From contig OUQQ01000273.1 in assembly GCA_900404475.1 (NCBI GenBank), forward strand, positions 1-24,815: 24,815 nucleotides of DNA, written 5' to 3'. Each line of letters begins with the position of its first letter. Position 1 is the stretch's first letter. The position numbers and the translations under genes are program-made. Origin of the DNA: Spongospora subterranea. Taxonomy: Eukaryota; Endomyxa; Phytomyxea; Plasmodiophorida; Plasmodiophoridae. Below the pieces are notes generated by a model, which was not told the origin of the DNA, searched no databases, and saw only the letters and a list, made by a program, of their open reading frames with translations. Positions 11,297-22,129 of the stretch are shown here, piece after piece.

Positions 11297-11834
11297 ACAG
11301 CTGTAGATCGTTCGTTGATCGGTTCCTTCTGCAAACTATCCGGGGATCGTCCCGTTTAATATCGTTCATCCCCAATATTTTTTCATCAACCCTTTCCGGT
11401 TTTCAGAACAATTCTGGCTTCGCAAAATCTAGGGCCAAGTCAGGTTCCGGCTAATAGAAGGCGATGCCTTTCTGCAGCTCTATCCATCGATAGATTCGGT
11501 TTATTTAACTAATAAGGCCCTAACCTTTCCGTAACTTTACCAGAGTTTAAGAGATTCACTGATTTTGTGATCATCCTTAACACATTAAGCTGTCCTTATC
11601 ATTTCGATGGACTAACGAGGCACTTAGCTGTCTTGATTATACTCGTATAATCTTGAAATATATGTCAATGAACTCATAAACTGTAAAGCTACAAACTCGT
11701 TTTTTTTGTTATATGTAAATGGGGTATGTGTTGGATTGCTGCAGTATCAAAGTACCGAAAATGGAGCTTTCGGCCATTATGTGATCATCAGGTACAGTAC
11801 CACAGCCCAAATCCATCGTCTACACACTGGATCA
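11297..11834. other. intergenic, 3' end of 9136 gene and 5' side of G-alpha
   Basis: No convincing gene lies here. An ATGGG followed by a good donor GTATGT at 11719-11729, with acceptors ending at 11791 or 11797, could be a 5' coding exon of the G-alpha gene. Either acceptor is in phase and would give an N-terminus starting MG (MGYSTT, which fits the myristoylation pattern, or MGTTAQ). A seven-base inverted pair TAGGGCC/GGCCCTA occurs near 11430 and 11515. The stretch is otherwise AT-rich. Confidence 0.35.
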
Positions 11835-13412
11835 ATGCCAATAATGCCCTGCCTGTCTTGCTTCGGAAAGAATCAGGAACGTCTTATTGGAGACCAGACT
11901 GTCTTGGTAGCGGCGACTGAAGTTAAAGAATGTACAGCAGTGCGCCCTGACCAGGTCCTTTTATTCCTAGGTATTTTAGGCAACAAAAAGGATGATCGCT
12001 TCATTGACTTGTATCATATTGTTGGACTTGAACCTCAGGTACCGGAGAATCGGGAAAGGTTAGTTCATTGTCTTTGCGTCTCCATTTTATCGATGTCTTA
12101 CCATACCGACCTGTGATTCCGTGCTCGTCTAGTCTACTTTCTATCGTCAATTAAGAATACTATACGGTGGAGGATATGATATGCAAGAAATGCTCGATTT
12201 TGGTTTGGTGATGCACTCTGTATGTGGATTCGTAGCCGTTGCCTGAGCAGGCCTCGTTGCCATTGATTGTCAACGGATCGTTTCTCATTCCAGGTATAGA
12301 TGGTGATATCGGATGCGTGTGCAATTGTGCAAGCTATGTCCAATCAGCAAGTAAAGGAATCACTTGGGGATGGGCAATTCAGCGAATCGGCTCAGTCAGC
12401 GATTCAGACCATATCGCAATGGTCGTTTGACTCTCCTAAAGTTTTAACACCTGAAATAGCGGAACTACTTTACGGGTTTTGGCGTGATCCAATGATTCAA
12501 AAGGTAACATTCCTGTCTCGTTTTTGCGATAGACAACATGGTAATTTGGTGTCAGGTTTTCGAGCTGCATTCTTTATATCACCTTAGCAGGCAGGCCTCT
12601 TTTTTCTTTGAGAAAGTGAAAGACATGGCAAAACCAAACTGGGTTCCTGGAGATGAGGATCTGATCAACTTTCGAGTGAGAACAACAGGGGTCATGGACC
12701 AAAATATAGTTCTTAATGGCACTGGTGAGCTACAGCGATCCGGTTTGCAAATTACTTCACCGAGCGACCTAACTGTAGATTTCCGAGTGGTTGATGTGGG
12801 CGGACAAAGAAGCGAACGGAGGAAATGGATCAAGCACTTTGTTGATGTGTCCATTGTTTTATTTGTTGTGGCAATATCAGGTGATTTGATGAGCCCAGTG
12901 CTATGGTATTTCCTACAATAACATTTAATGTAGAATACGATCAAGGAACTTGGGAGAATGAGAGCGTGAACCAACTTGACGATTCATTGAGAGTATTTGA
13001 AGAGATATGTGGTACTGCAGAGTTGAAGAAGGCCTCTATCATTATATTGTTCAATAAGACAGGTGATGTCATTCTCTTAAAACGTGTATCCTTGCTCCTT
13101 CTCAAAGTCTTGACTGTTTGCTGCCATATAGATCTGTTCAGAACCAGACTCGAGCGTGTTAATTTTGCTAGTGCTGTGAATGGATATTCTGGAGATGGTT
13201 CCTTTGATTCGTGTCTTGACTACCTCAAGACAACATACGAGAAAATAGCAGCAACGGCGTTTGCGAAACTTGGCCGACCTGAACGGCGGGTCTCCAGTCA
13301 TTTCACCACCGCTATCGATCCTAGTTCAGTCAAAAAGGTTTTCCAAGACGTCACCGCACAGATATTGGCAAACCGAAGCAACGCCATCAACTCTGACTCT
13401 AAAGGCACTTAA
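11835..13412 (+). CDS. heterotrimeric G-protein alpha subunit with degenerate P-loop
   Basis: G-alpha proteins are membrane-bound GTPase switches coupled to receptors. Firm exons are 11835-12058, 12299-12503, 12556-12880, 12934-13062 and 13132-13412. One short exon between 12059 and 12298 is unresolved: 12156-12219, or a 13-nt exon at 12133-12145. Conserved features are the helical-domain end LTPEIAELLYGFWRDPMIQK, switch I RVRTTGV with the catalytic Arg, switch II VDVGGQRSERRKWIKHF with the catalytic Gln, the G4 box NKTD, and HFTTAID at the TCAT site. The G1 box is not GxGESGKST but GILGNKKDD (11970-11996). It keeps only the first Gly and the Lys, and Asp-Asp replaces Ser-Thr, so Mg/GTP binding should be altered. 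The start shown gives MPIMPCLSCFGKN: Cys residues but no myristoyl Gly, although an upstream MG exon at 11719 is possible. The C-terminus SDSKGT is unlike receptor-coupling tails. Confidence 0.85.
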
Positions 13413-13416
13413 TAAA
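13411..13416 (+). terminator. AATAAA poly(A) signal at the G-alpha stop
   Basis: AATAAA overlaps the TAA stop codon of the G-alpha gene (13410-13412). This is a very close 3' end, as expected where the opposing gene's stop lies only about 146 bp away. Confidence 0.45.
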
Positions 13417-13557
13417 TATGCTATCCTGCATGTCACGTGCAGACTTCGTTTTGGGGTTGTGGTAGTAGATAATGGATGTAGATATCTGTGCCCAATTCTT
13501 TCATCATCGTTTCTGAAACTCCATGAGATTTATGATGTCCATTACCATCACCATATC

Positions 13558-16500
13558 CTATATATTATTAAACCTTAGCCCGACTAAATTGTGGCATAAC
13601 ACTCGGTATCGGTCCATAGACATCTGATCTGTACCTCCTTCCCGAATCGCCTCTTTGAACATGAGTTCTAATTGATATTTAGTAAACCGAGCTGAAACAA
13701 CAATCATCGGCGTAAGTTAATCAACGTGACATTCCACAATCACAAGCCTCTGGCGCTTACGAATCGTATTCTCGTTCATGATTTCATAGAACTGTTCAAA
13801 TCCGATAAAGTTATCGTGGTTCGTATCAGCTCTACTAAATTGTAACTTAACCAGCTGGTCCCGATCATATAGGTCGTCAGCCTCTTCGATAGCCTGTGCT
13901 ATAATCGGTATAAGGTAGATAACCTCTATCGCGTTAGGGTGACACGAGAATCGACGATCATGGGGATTCAACAAATCAACCTATTGATTTCGATCAGGAC
14001 TTATAGAAATACACGTGGATGAAACATACCAGATTAATTCGCGTACGAGGGGATACTATTTGACACTTACAGGCAACATCAGGTCCAACATCCTGAACGA
14101 TATCAATCCAAGTTCTGGCTTTTTTGCTGACAAGTTCCTTGATGGAGTTAGATAGGGTGGATGTGGATCCACTTAGTGAAGTCGGAAATTTAGGTTCTGA
14201 AAACGAGGAAACTGGGCCAGGTTCCCCAATAACTGTACCGAATAGTCTTTCAATAATGCTAGTTGCTTTATCGTAGCAAATATACATGGATTGGTTGACG
14301 ATAATGCTGACCCCTACGTGGTCGCTATCAATCAATTGGCGGATACGAGAGATGAGGTCAAGGAGATTGTGGTGGCCACGTCGATTGCTGGGATGACATT
14401 CCTCAAGCAACGATCGATACAGTCTAATATAAGAGTTTGATGGCCGATATAGATCAAGAGACCTATAAAACTCTTTGATCTTGCCGTATACCATGCATCC
14501 TAGACCGTGATGAGCCCTGAGCATTGATATCAGGACCTTTTTCATATTAACTTGATGAAGCGATACTCCTGAGCGTGACCCTCGGCCTTTATCTTTTGAT
14601 TTTCGAGAAATGCTTTCATGATATACAGCATCTAATGAGCGGTTGATAAACCGAATGACAGCTTTTTCAGAGAGAAAAGTGTCATGATGGAGTCGATCGA
14701 CACTGCGATGGTAAGAACCCGGATAGACATACAGATTTCGACTAGAAGTATCCTGCGAAGATGGGGACATATTCGGCGACAAATGTGAGGAATATGGAGT
14801 CAATTTTTTCCTCGACTGAGACAAGCAACTAGTATTCTGTATACCAGGACCATCGAACAACGGTGCGGTCTTGGATCGATGCGATGTGATATATGGTATT
14901 TCACGCGGCCTTTCAGGATTGAGATCAGGAATCAGCAATGGACGAATACCACCAAATATTTGGTGCTGCGGGTTGCCTGAAGCGGACCTGGTGATTTCAC
15001 CAGGAGCTACATCGCTTGTGAGACGAGCGTGTGCTAGCAATCGCCCAGGATTAGCGGAGCGGTTTCGATAGGAATTCAATCGAGAGTTTTCGACTGATAC
15101 ATCATTCGGGTTACGATTGATAATTGGTGACGGCTGTTGTGCGGGCAATTCAGATCTCCCAGTATCCTGATCAGCATTCGTAAATTTGACTCTCTCCTCC
15201 TGAGGATGGTCGATGTAATGCTGGTTACGTTGTTTGACAACAAGATTAGTACCAGTGTCTTGACGTGAGGTTTCTTCTCCATTGGATCCAAAACACAGGT
15301 TCTGGTCACCGTCATGGATAGCCATGTGATCACCACCATGGTTTACAATAACAGGGACGAAATGATCATAGTTCTGGTTGCGCTGATCAACGTCTTCATT
15401 GACAGAATTACTAATATCAATACTCCAGTCGGTAACGGGAGCAGCATTGCACGTACCCCAGTCAGAATTACTCACACTTGTAGATGTGATGTTACCCCAT
15501 TCATCGGTCGTGCCATGATCGTTATCAGAACTGGTGGTTACAGTGTGGTCTTGAACGTCACCTGCGATCATTTCGTTACCGATCACCGAATTCTCGTTAC
15601 ATGCGATAGCAGTGGCAGTGATGCTAGCAGTGATGTCACAATCATCATAATTATAATGATTGGATTCCTCATTCACATGTTGGGATATTGCAATGGCCTC
15701 AACGCCGCGATCTTCTGAATCCTTGACAGTGCTGACGCAGGCGTCAACCTGATATTGGTCTGGATTCAGCAAATCTACCGTGTAATCTGCGATCTTATTA
15801 TAGTTAAGACTGCTCAACACTTTGGTGGAATTCGCTGCCTCATCCAATAAGTGGGTACTCTCTTCATCATCTGTAAAATTTTCAAGAACCACAGAAAATC
15901 ACATTATTTGGGCAAACCTGTCATATTATCTAACAGACCATCAACCCGCACCAGTATTGACGATATTGCCTGATGGTGATCACGGCTACTATGCTGCACC
16001 GAACTGTCTTTCAAACACTTTGATTGGTTCACACCGAGGTCTGACTCTCTCAATTGAGATTCAACGTTCTGGTCCTGATTTGCGAACAAACCGTGACTTA
16101 GCGGCTGCTCTCTGACGTCATCATAAATTGGTTCATTTTCCAGATTAGGTTTAACTTCAGGGTCAATTCCATCTTGTGAAGCCTGAACAACCTGTCTTTG
16201 TGCTTCCTCCATGTCGTGAACATTCTCTGCCTGTCGTTGTGCTTCCTCCGTGCCGTGACCATTTTCTGTATTCGATTCCCTATTGACCAAACTTTCAAGC
16301 GGTTCAGAGAATCCATTTCCGTCATTAAACTCGACAGGTGTAATTGTTGGATGGTGGTCAGGATGTTGAACCGCTTCATTGTTGTCTTTCAGATTCTGGA
16401 AATTGTCTCGAAGCATTTTGTAATCGTTTTCTAATCTACAACATTACATAGTTGGGTGATGAGTTGGATACAATATCTAAATCACAGACGAACATACTTC

Positions 16501-17503
16501 TGCTTATCTGTTTGCCACGATAATTTCTCAGTAGCCATTTCGGCATTCTTATGTTCTATAATCGAGATATGGTCTTCCAAATTCCGGATAGTCTGTATTT
16601 GATCGTGGACCTCATTGCGTACGCGGTGTACTGACCCAATATCGTCATACAACTAGAGTTATCATCGTAATCAAAAAACTAGTTGTCCTTTTCTATGCTC
16701 TAAGGATACCTTTTTGATATAAATAGGGATCGCAGTGAACATCTCTTGATATAATGCACGGATCTGGTGTAAAACATGACCTCTTTCTCGGCATATGGTA
16801 TACTCTTTATCTATCAGAGCCTTGAAAACATCGTCGTAGAGGTTTTGTTCATTAAGGCACATCTCGATGATACCTGTTTGTCAGTAAGCATCAAATTACT
16901 TTTGTGTTAGCGTCATGAGGAAGTGATGGCATACCACGTAATCCCTGGGATCTATATCTCTCATTGCATAACGCGCTTATTGCTCCAATTGATTCCTGAA
17001 GCCGATCGCTCATTTTGCGCAGCGTATTACGCTCGGCAAGATTGACACTGGGCAGAGAACTCTCAACGTAATTCTGGCGATCGCGCTTCTTATTCGCTGG
17101 CCATCAATTCAAACGTACTGATCCCTGAGTGATGAGGGGACCTACATTCAATCATATTGCATGGAAATGGCTCTTCGCTGCAATTGGAATCCGGATTCGA
17201 TTTGAGTTCGTCTTGCTGCTCAATAGGTTGTCGAATTTGTCGTGCTCGCGAATAGAAATACTGTTGTCCATGGGCAACGGGGGATTTAGGAGGCAGAGGT
17301 GGACGGGGTGTTATGTCGTCATGTGAAGATGGGTCAAGCCGACGAAGAAGTCGGAAGGAAGCCGAAGGTGTTGAGGGAAAGAGATGAGAATTTGGAGGGG
17401 GGCTTGATGAAGCAAGACGGTATGTTACCAGATCATGAAAAAGGCTGTCACGATCTGAAGCCGGTGATAACAACGATGATGATGGAGAGTCAGAGGGGGT
17501 CAT
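13558..17503 (-). CDS. axonemal dynein light chain (p28)-domain protein with EF-hand-like C-terminus
   Basis: The eight-exon model is 17146-17503, 16935-17096, 16710-16873, 16498-16652, 15918-16435, 14030-15870, 13761-13980 and 13558-13691. It is phase-consistent and gives 1183 residues. Residues 1-119 are Pro/Ser-rich (ITPRPPLPPKSP, as in p28/DNALI1 N-termini). Residues about 120-310 match the p28 domain: LYDDVFKALIDKEYTICRERGHVLHQIR corresponds to the family's LYxxCFxELIRQ...C.ERGLLLxRVRDE, then a coiled coil (residues given across an exon, from 16710-16873). Residues about 310-850 are acidic, Asn/Asp/Ser-rich and probably disordered. A helical module lies at about 850-995 (FLSEKAVIRFINRSLDAVYH ... 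FYRSLDLYRPSNSYIRLYRSL). An EF-hand loop DTNHDNFIGFEQ sits near 1119-1130, with Gln at position 12 where Glu is usual. A final exon reads LELMFKEAIREGGTDQMSMD. A flagellar role is inferred; closest idea is an AXDND1-like protein. Confidence 0.8.
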
Positions 17504-17658
17504 GTGACCAATTATCGATAGAAGATCGTAGATGGTACCTGTCACATGGCGTTGAACTCCGAAGGGTTCTCAAACAAGATCGATATGGAGATACTTCGAG
17601 CGGTTTTACTATCGTCTGATCAATACAAACGCCGCTCAATTGTAGATATCTGTTGGAA

Positions 17659-17664
17659 TTTATT
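17659..17664 (-). terminator. AATAAA poly(A) signal of the FKBP gene
   Basis: AATAAA on the minus strand lies seven bases downstream of the FKBP stop codon (17671-17673). It is within the 167 bp separating that stop from the start codon of the p28-domain gene on the same strand. Confidence 0.4.
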
Positions 17665-17670
17665 TGAGAA

Positions 17671-18831
17671 TTATTTGACATTGACGAGTTCAACTTCGAA
17701 GACTAAGATGGAGTTGGGTGGGATAACAGGAGGAGAACCTTCTTTGCCATACGCCATCTTTGGAGGGCACACAATTGTACGCTTGCCACCAACCTTCATG
17801 CCTGAAAACGCGATGTCCCATGCCTTGATCACATCCCCATTACCCAGTTTGAAATGGAATGGCTTGTTTGAGTTCATGTTCGAGTCGAATACCTTGCCGT
17901 TCTGGAGCATTCCCTTGTACATGACACCAAGGCGTTTTCCTTTAACAGCGACTTTCCCTTCGCCCAGATGTGTGTCCTTGATCATAACGCCACCAAATAG
18001 CTTCTCGAACTCGTTTTCGGCCCCCTGCTTGGCTGGCTTTGGTGAAGCTACAGCATCCTTCTTTTGAGACTTGACAGGAGTGGGTTCCGTTTCAGCCTTC
18101 TTGGAGTTGTCAACTTTGACTGGTTCTTCAACGTTCTCCACTTTCTTCTTGGGCTCGTTCTTAGCGTTGTTGGGCTTTTTAGTCTCTTTCTCGACTGGTG
18201 CTGCCTGCTTAGGCGCATCAACAGGGGCTTTGTTTTTGGCATCGGACGAAGGCTTGATTGGCGCTTCCGCGGCAGGTGCAGGAGATGATTCTGGGGCAGA
18301 TTTCGGTTGAGGTTTGACCTTCTTGTTCTGATCGCAGGCGATAGATGTGGAGCTGTCCGCCTGCCTCTTCTTTCCTCCAGCATTGTTAGATACCGGTACC
18401 GCTTGCTCGACTTCATCATCGTCATCTTCTTCCTCAGATTCAATCTCATCCTCGCTCATTTCGTCTTCGTCGCTGGTGATTTCCTCATCTTCACCCATCA
18501 GGTCAAGCGGCTGTAAATATCCCACCAGGTGAAGGGTCGTGTTCCCAGTCGCCTTGAACTTGATCACCTTGTTCTCCCGGAACAGAAAATCGACTGAGAC
18601 CTGCTCGGCGATTGATTCGCGAAGCGATCCCAGAACAAACTGTTTGTCATCGATGATAACTGATAGCACCGATCGCTGATTTGGCTCATTGCGGATGGTC
18701 TCATCCATGGCGATCGATGTTAGATGCAGAATATTACCAGTGATTTGGCATTTCACCGTTTTTCCTGGAACAATTGTGGCACCCCAGAACTCAAAACCAC
18801 TGGCCGATGGCACATCACAATCCATGGTCAT
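17671..18831 (-). CDS. nucleoplasmin-like FKBP-type prolyl isomerase (Fpr3/FKBP39-like)
   Basis: This is an intronless gene of 386 residues. Residues 1-110 form the N-terminal NPL domain (FEFWGATIVPGKTVKCQI ... GYLQPLDL). Residues 113-143 are an acidic tract rich in Glu and Asp. Residues 150-275 are a Lys/Pro/Ala-rich linker with basic patches (GGKKRQ, NKKVKP) that could serve nuclear or nucleolar import. Residues 276-386 are a complete FKBP domain. Key pocket positions are kept: Tyr305, Phe315-Asp316, Phe327, Val334-Ile335, Trp338, Tyr361 in MAYG, and Phe378. It should catalyse peptidyl-prolyl cis-trans isomerisation. Relatives (yeast Fpr3/Fpr4, insect FKBP39, plant FKBP53) are nucleolar or chromatin-bound histone chaperones. 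It is transcribed away from UTP4, and the p28-domain gene follows on the same strand. Confidence 0.95.
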   Translation of the reverse strand: MTMDCDVPSASGFEFWGATIVPGKTVKCQITGNILHLTSIAMDETIRNEPNQRSVLSVIIDDKQFVLGSLRESIAEQVSVDFLFRENKVIKFKATGNTTLHLVGYLQPLDLMGEDEEITSDEDEMSEDEIESEEEDDDDEVEQAVPVSNNAGGKKRQADSSTSIACDQNKKVKPQPKSAPESSPAPAAEAPIKPSSDAKNKAPVDAPKQAAPVEKETKKPNNAKNEPKKKVENVEEPVKVDNSKKAETEPTPVKSQKKDAVASPKPAKQGAENEFEKLFGGVMIKDTHLGEGKVAVKGKRLGVMYKGMLQNGKVFDSNMNSNKPFHFKLGNGDVIKAWDIAFSGMKVGGKRTIVCPPKMAYGKEGSPPVIPPNSILVFEVELVNVK

Positions 18832-19061
18832 CTCGTTTGTGTTTGTCGATGTGTGATGAACGATTCCAAGAGCTGAATGACGGATGGCTGGTCAATGGCA
18901 GGTGGAAGAGTTATCGACACAATACAATCAGTGCGCAGTTGACGGAGTCCGTGACGGACTTGTAGTCGACTCTGGAACAGGGTTCCACCTAAAAAAAGGC
19001 CCAGGATCTGTTCGGTCATCTGAATTTTGTGTCGAGGTGATTGGAATATTCTCGACAAGTA
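18832..19061. promoter_or_regulatory. 230-bp divergent promoter region, FKBP and UTP4
   Basis: The region between the FKBP start codon (18831) and the UTP4 start codon (19062) must hold both promoters and both 5' leaders. No TATA box is evident. Both products are expected in the nucleolus, so shared control of ribosome-biogenesis genes is a reasonable inference, but I found no specific regulator site by eye. Confidence 0.45.
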
Positions 19062-21297
19062 ATGGGCGGATTGAAGAGATTACGATCTAGCTGTAAACGG
19101 GGAGTTAGTAAAGAGCCAAAACAGCAGATTGAAGAGCAACAGCAACACAGTAATATTGTTCATCACGATCTGTTATATCGACCCCCATCGACCATCACCT
19201 GCATTGCCGTCAACGGCGACCGTATAGCCGCCGTTCGTGCCAATGGGAGGATCGAGATTGGTCGACGGGTTCAGCAGTATATTATAGTGGATTACAGTAT
19301 AGCTGTTCCAGGAAAACAGGTGGACCAGGAGGATTACATCATCACATGTGCCTGCTGGCAAGGATCACGTCTGTTTACAGGGGATCTAGACGGGACCCTT
19401 ATCGAATGGTACATATCCCCTCCGCTTAATGCCAAACCCCTTGATATGGTTCGCGACCTGACCTTTCACCCGTTCAGGGATCTGGCCAAGCGTATCCCCC
19501 GTTCCTCCACATCATCATACGGTGGCGCCATATTCTCCATGGCCATCCAGGGCTCATGTCTCGCTCTGGGCTGTGCTGATGGATCCCTTCGCCTATTCGG
19601 TATGTGTCCTTTCTGGGCGTTGCTCGTATCTGCAACGCCCCTGATCATCTGTTCTCTTCGCCAGATCTCAACACGTCAGATGTGGTCTATAAGCGAGCTC
19701 TTCTGACCGGCCATATCTCCACACCATCCTCCTTTATCGCTGCAGTCCTATTCATCAGCGAAGATCTGATCGCGTCTGCCGATTCCGACAAGCGTATCCA
19801 TATCTTCAACATGAAGAGCGGTCAATCGGTGTCTCAGATCATAACCCCCTCTTCCATCAGGTGCTGTTTATTCCTTCTTCGCCATCACCTTTACTGACCC
19901 ATTACGATAGCGCTATGTGTCTCTCGTCAGATAAATCCCTTATCATCTCTGGTTCATCCGAAGGGCAATTGCAGTTCTGGTGTCTCTCAACCTTCACACT
20001 AGTTCAGACCTTAACCAGCCATTCTGCAAATATCACCAGTATTATCTACAATGGGGATGAGATTATCGCTTGTGGCCTTGATCGTAAGATCGTTCGAGTC
20101 TGTTTCATCGACGGTGCATACGTGATCTCGAGGAGTGTTCGGCGACATCAGAGCGATGTTCTCTGTGCGGCATCATCTGGTGATGTTTTCATCACCGCTG
20201 GTCATGATGCACAGATATGTGTGAATTTCGCCAACACCTATTGCATGGCGTCCCCATTCCCAGATGCCAATGATTGCTCAGTTTCGACCGATATGTCGGT
20301 CATGGCGTTCATTGTTGATTCATCGTCGATCCATATCTGGAAATACGGGAAACTCGTTCAGCGATATTGCTGTCGATCGCCTATTGTGTCAATGAGGATA
20401 TCTCCCGACGCCAAGGTCCTCATGACATCAACCTCGTCGGCATCATATTGTATTGATCTGATCCATGGCCCTGAACGATCACTCAATATGAGTATTCGCC
20501 AGTCTCCTCCTATCGAGCCAGCTGCCGTTTTCTGCTTCTCTTCTTGCTCGACAATCCTGTATTTCGTTGGATTAAATGGCGACGATATCTACAGGTATCG
20601 GATGGCTGATATGACAGAACTGGACCGCTTCTCGTGCCCTTCCGCCGCTCTAATCACACGGATGATCGTCAGCAGTAACAATGATCGGTTAGCGGTTGCC
20701 GATGTGAACGGGATCATAACCGTGTTCAAGATGGGGGAGGTGATGTCGATTGAGGTCGTCCTGCCAGCAATGCCATTTCCTGTATCAACTATGGCCTTCT
20801 CCCATTCCTCCACCTCTCAAATGCTGGCCGTTATCACCGCTAACAACTCTATCCACATATTCTCCATGCTGGAGACCCGTCTCATCTCGAAACGCTTCAG
20901 CACAGCGATCCGATCGTCCCATCAGAACGTTCAATCTCGGCGAATTCTCGAACGTGGCCCTTTGGTATTCCAAGCCGAATTCTCTAAATTATCTCCCGAT
21001 ACTCTATTGCTCGTTTCCCCATCGTACATCGCCAAGCTGAACCTGTCCAGGAATCCCGACGTCATTCCATCAACCCAATCGCTAACGCAGCATCGTGCCG
21101 ACAGCGATGCCATATCGGGATCACCACGAGTTATTCATCATAGCCAGGCATTGCAGCTGATTGATTTCTCCACGAACCCCATCAGCTCGGCTTCTTCTAT
21201 GGGCGCCGACATCAACGTCCTGGAAACATCCTGGGGGCTCATTCTGCCTCATATCAAGGCCCCAATCGAAACACATCGATACGCAAACACAATCTGA
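19062..21297 (+). CDS. UTP4: U3 snoRNP-associated protein UTP4 (cirhin), WD40 repeats
   Basis: UTP4 is a t-UTP subunit of the small-subunit processome, acting in nucleolar pre-rRNA transcription and 18S processing. Exons 19062-19599, 19665-19860 and 19911-21297 (introns of 65 and 50 bp, phases 1 and 2) give 706 residues, close to family length. Family signatures are PPSTITCIAVNGDRIAAVRA followed by NGRIEIGR, GSRLFTGDLDGTLIEWYISP, the very characteristic SYGGAIFSMAIQGSCLALGC then ADGSLRLF, then LIASADSDKRIHIFNMKSGQ and IISGSSEGQLQFWCLSTFTL. These are tandem WD40 blades, followed by a second set of weaker blades. ATG 19062 (MGGLKRLRSSCKR) is the first in-frame ATG; the basic N-terminus before the first blade is normal. 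TGA at 21295 is followed by AATAAA. Confidence 0.9.
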
Positions 21298-21307
21298 TCA
21301 CCGATCA

Positions 21308-21313
21308 AATAAA
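21308..21313 (+). terminator. AATAAA poly(A) signal of UTP4
   Basis: AATAAA begins ten bases after the UTP4 stop codon, within AT-rich sequence typical of a eukaryotic 3' end. Confidence 0.5.
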
Positions 21314-22125
21314 TTGTATATTCTTTTCGAATTGTTGTTTGAGGTTGATACAGCACACACACATATATCCCAAGTCAGGTATTGTTGTCAGACATGAATG
21401 GCGCCATGTCGCTGTCGTAGAAAGAGGAATTTCAACTCATCTTGTTGCACGATTCCTATATCAACTCGTGACTTCGATTCCTTACATGTCGTGCTCTTAA
21501 TATCGTTTCCTCATTCGTGTTCCAATCGGAAAAGGGAATGATTAAGTTGTCACCGTTTTTTTTTTAAACAGATAGAACAATTAGGAGATAACATAATCCC
21601 TTCTCAAAAGATGAAAATATACTCCTCTTTTCCTGGGATAATAACAGCATTGGATACCTACACTTAATTATTACAAATATTTAACGTGATGGCCCATCCG
21701 CAAGAACAATTGACAGTTTTTTTGGATTTGATTCCCAAACTTACGTTTACGATATGACGCTGTGCCAGACGTTTAAACGTAAGAATTGACGAACACGGAA
21801 TGATTTCTGCGAGCTTGTGGCAAAAATATATTGAGTATAAGAAAGCAAACAAAGACTGTATCAAACGAAATAAATAAGCGACAAAATTAAACAAAGAGGC
21901 GTTAAGGCGGATTTGATCACAGGGTCGTTAGACAAGTAAACATCAGATATATCAAGAAACATCCATGTATGAGGTCAAATTTCAAAACTATTTAACGCTA
22001 ATCAAGAATATTTGGAAAAGAATAGGATTTTATGAAGTCATTTTCAGAAATTGCAACTGTGTCGACAAGAATAAAGGACAATAAATCTATTTCAAATACA
22101 CATGCACAATCTTGAGAAGACAGCA
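21314..22125. other. gene-poor AT-rich stretch
   Basis: No confident gene lies here. Composition becomes AT-rich with homopolymer runs (T10 near 21557-21566). A short plus-strand frame near 21979-22079 (includes NYLTLIKNIWKRIGFYEV) looks protein-like and could belong to the helicase relic just downstream, but it is too short to assign. Confidence 0.3.
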
Positions 22126-22129
22126 ACAT

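Noticed and set aside
11425..11525. Possible structured RNA (paired TAGGGCC/GGCCCTA and a small AGAAGGC hairpin)
   Set aside because: The stems are only about seven bases with a long loop, which is expected by chance; no known RNA family features.
12156..12219. Exon RILYGGGYDMQEMLDF as a certain part of G-alpha
   Set aside because: It is in phase but makes the first helix about 13 residues too long. The competing 13-nt exon fits length but needs a 153-bp intron, so neither is asserted.
15314..15718. 134-codon plus-strand open frame
   Set aside because: It is the mirror of the Asn/Asp-rich disordered exon of the p28-domain gene; it is hydrophobic by composition only.
18048..18449. 133-codon basic minus-strand frame
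   Set aside because: It is a shifted-frame shadow of the Lys/Pro/Ala-rich linker of the FKBP gene.
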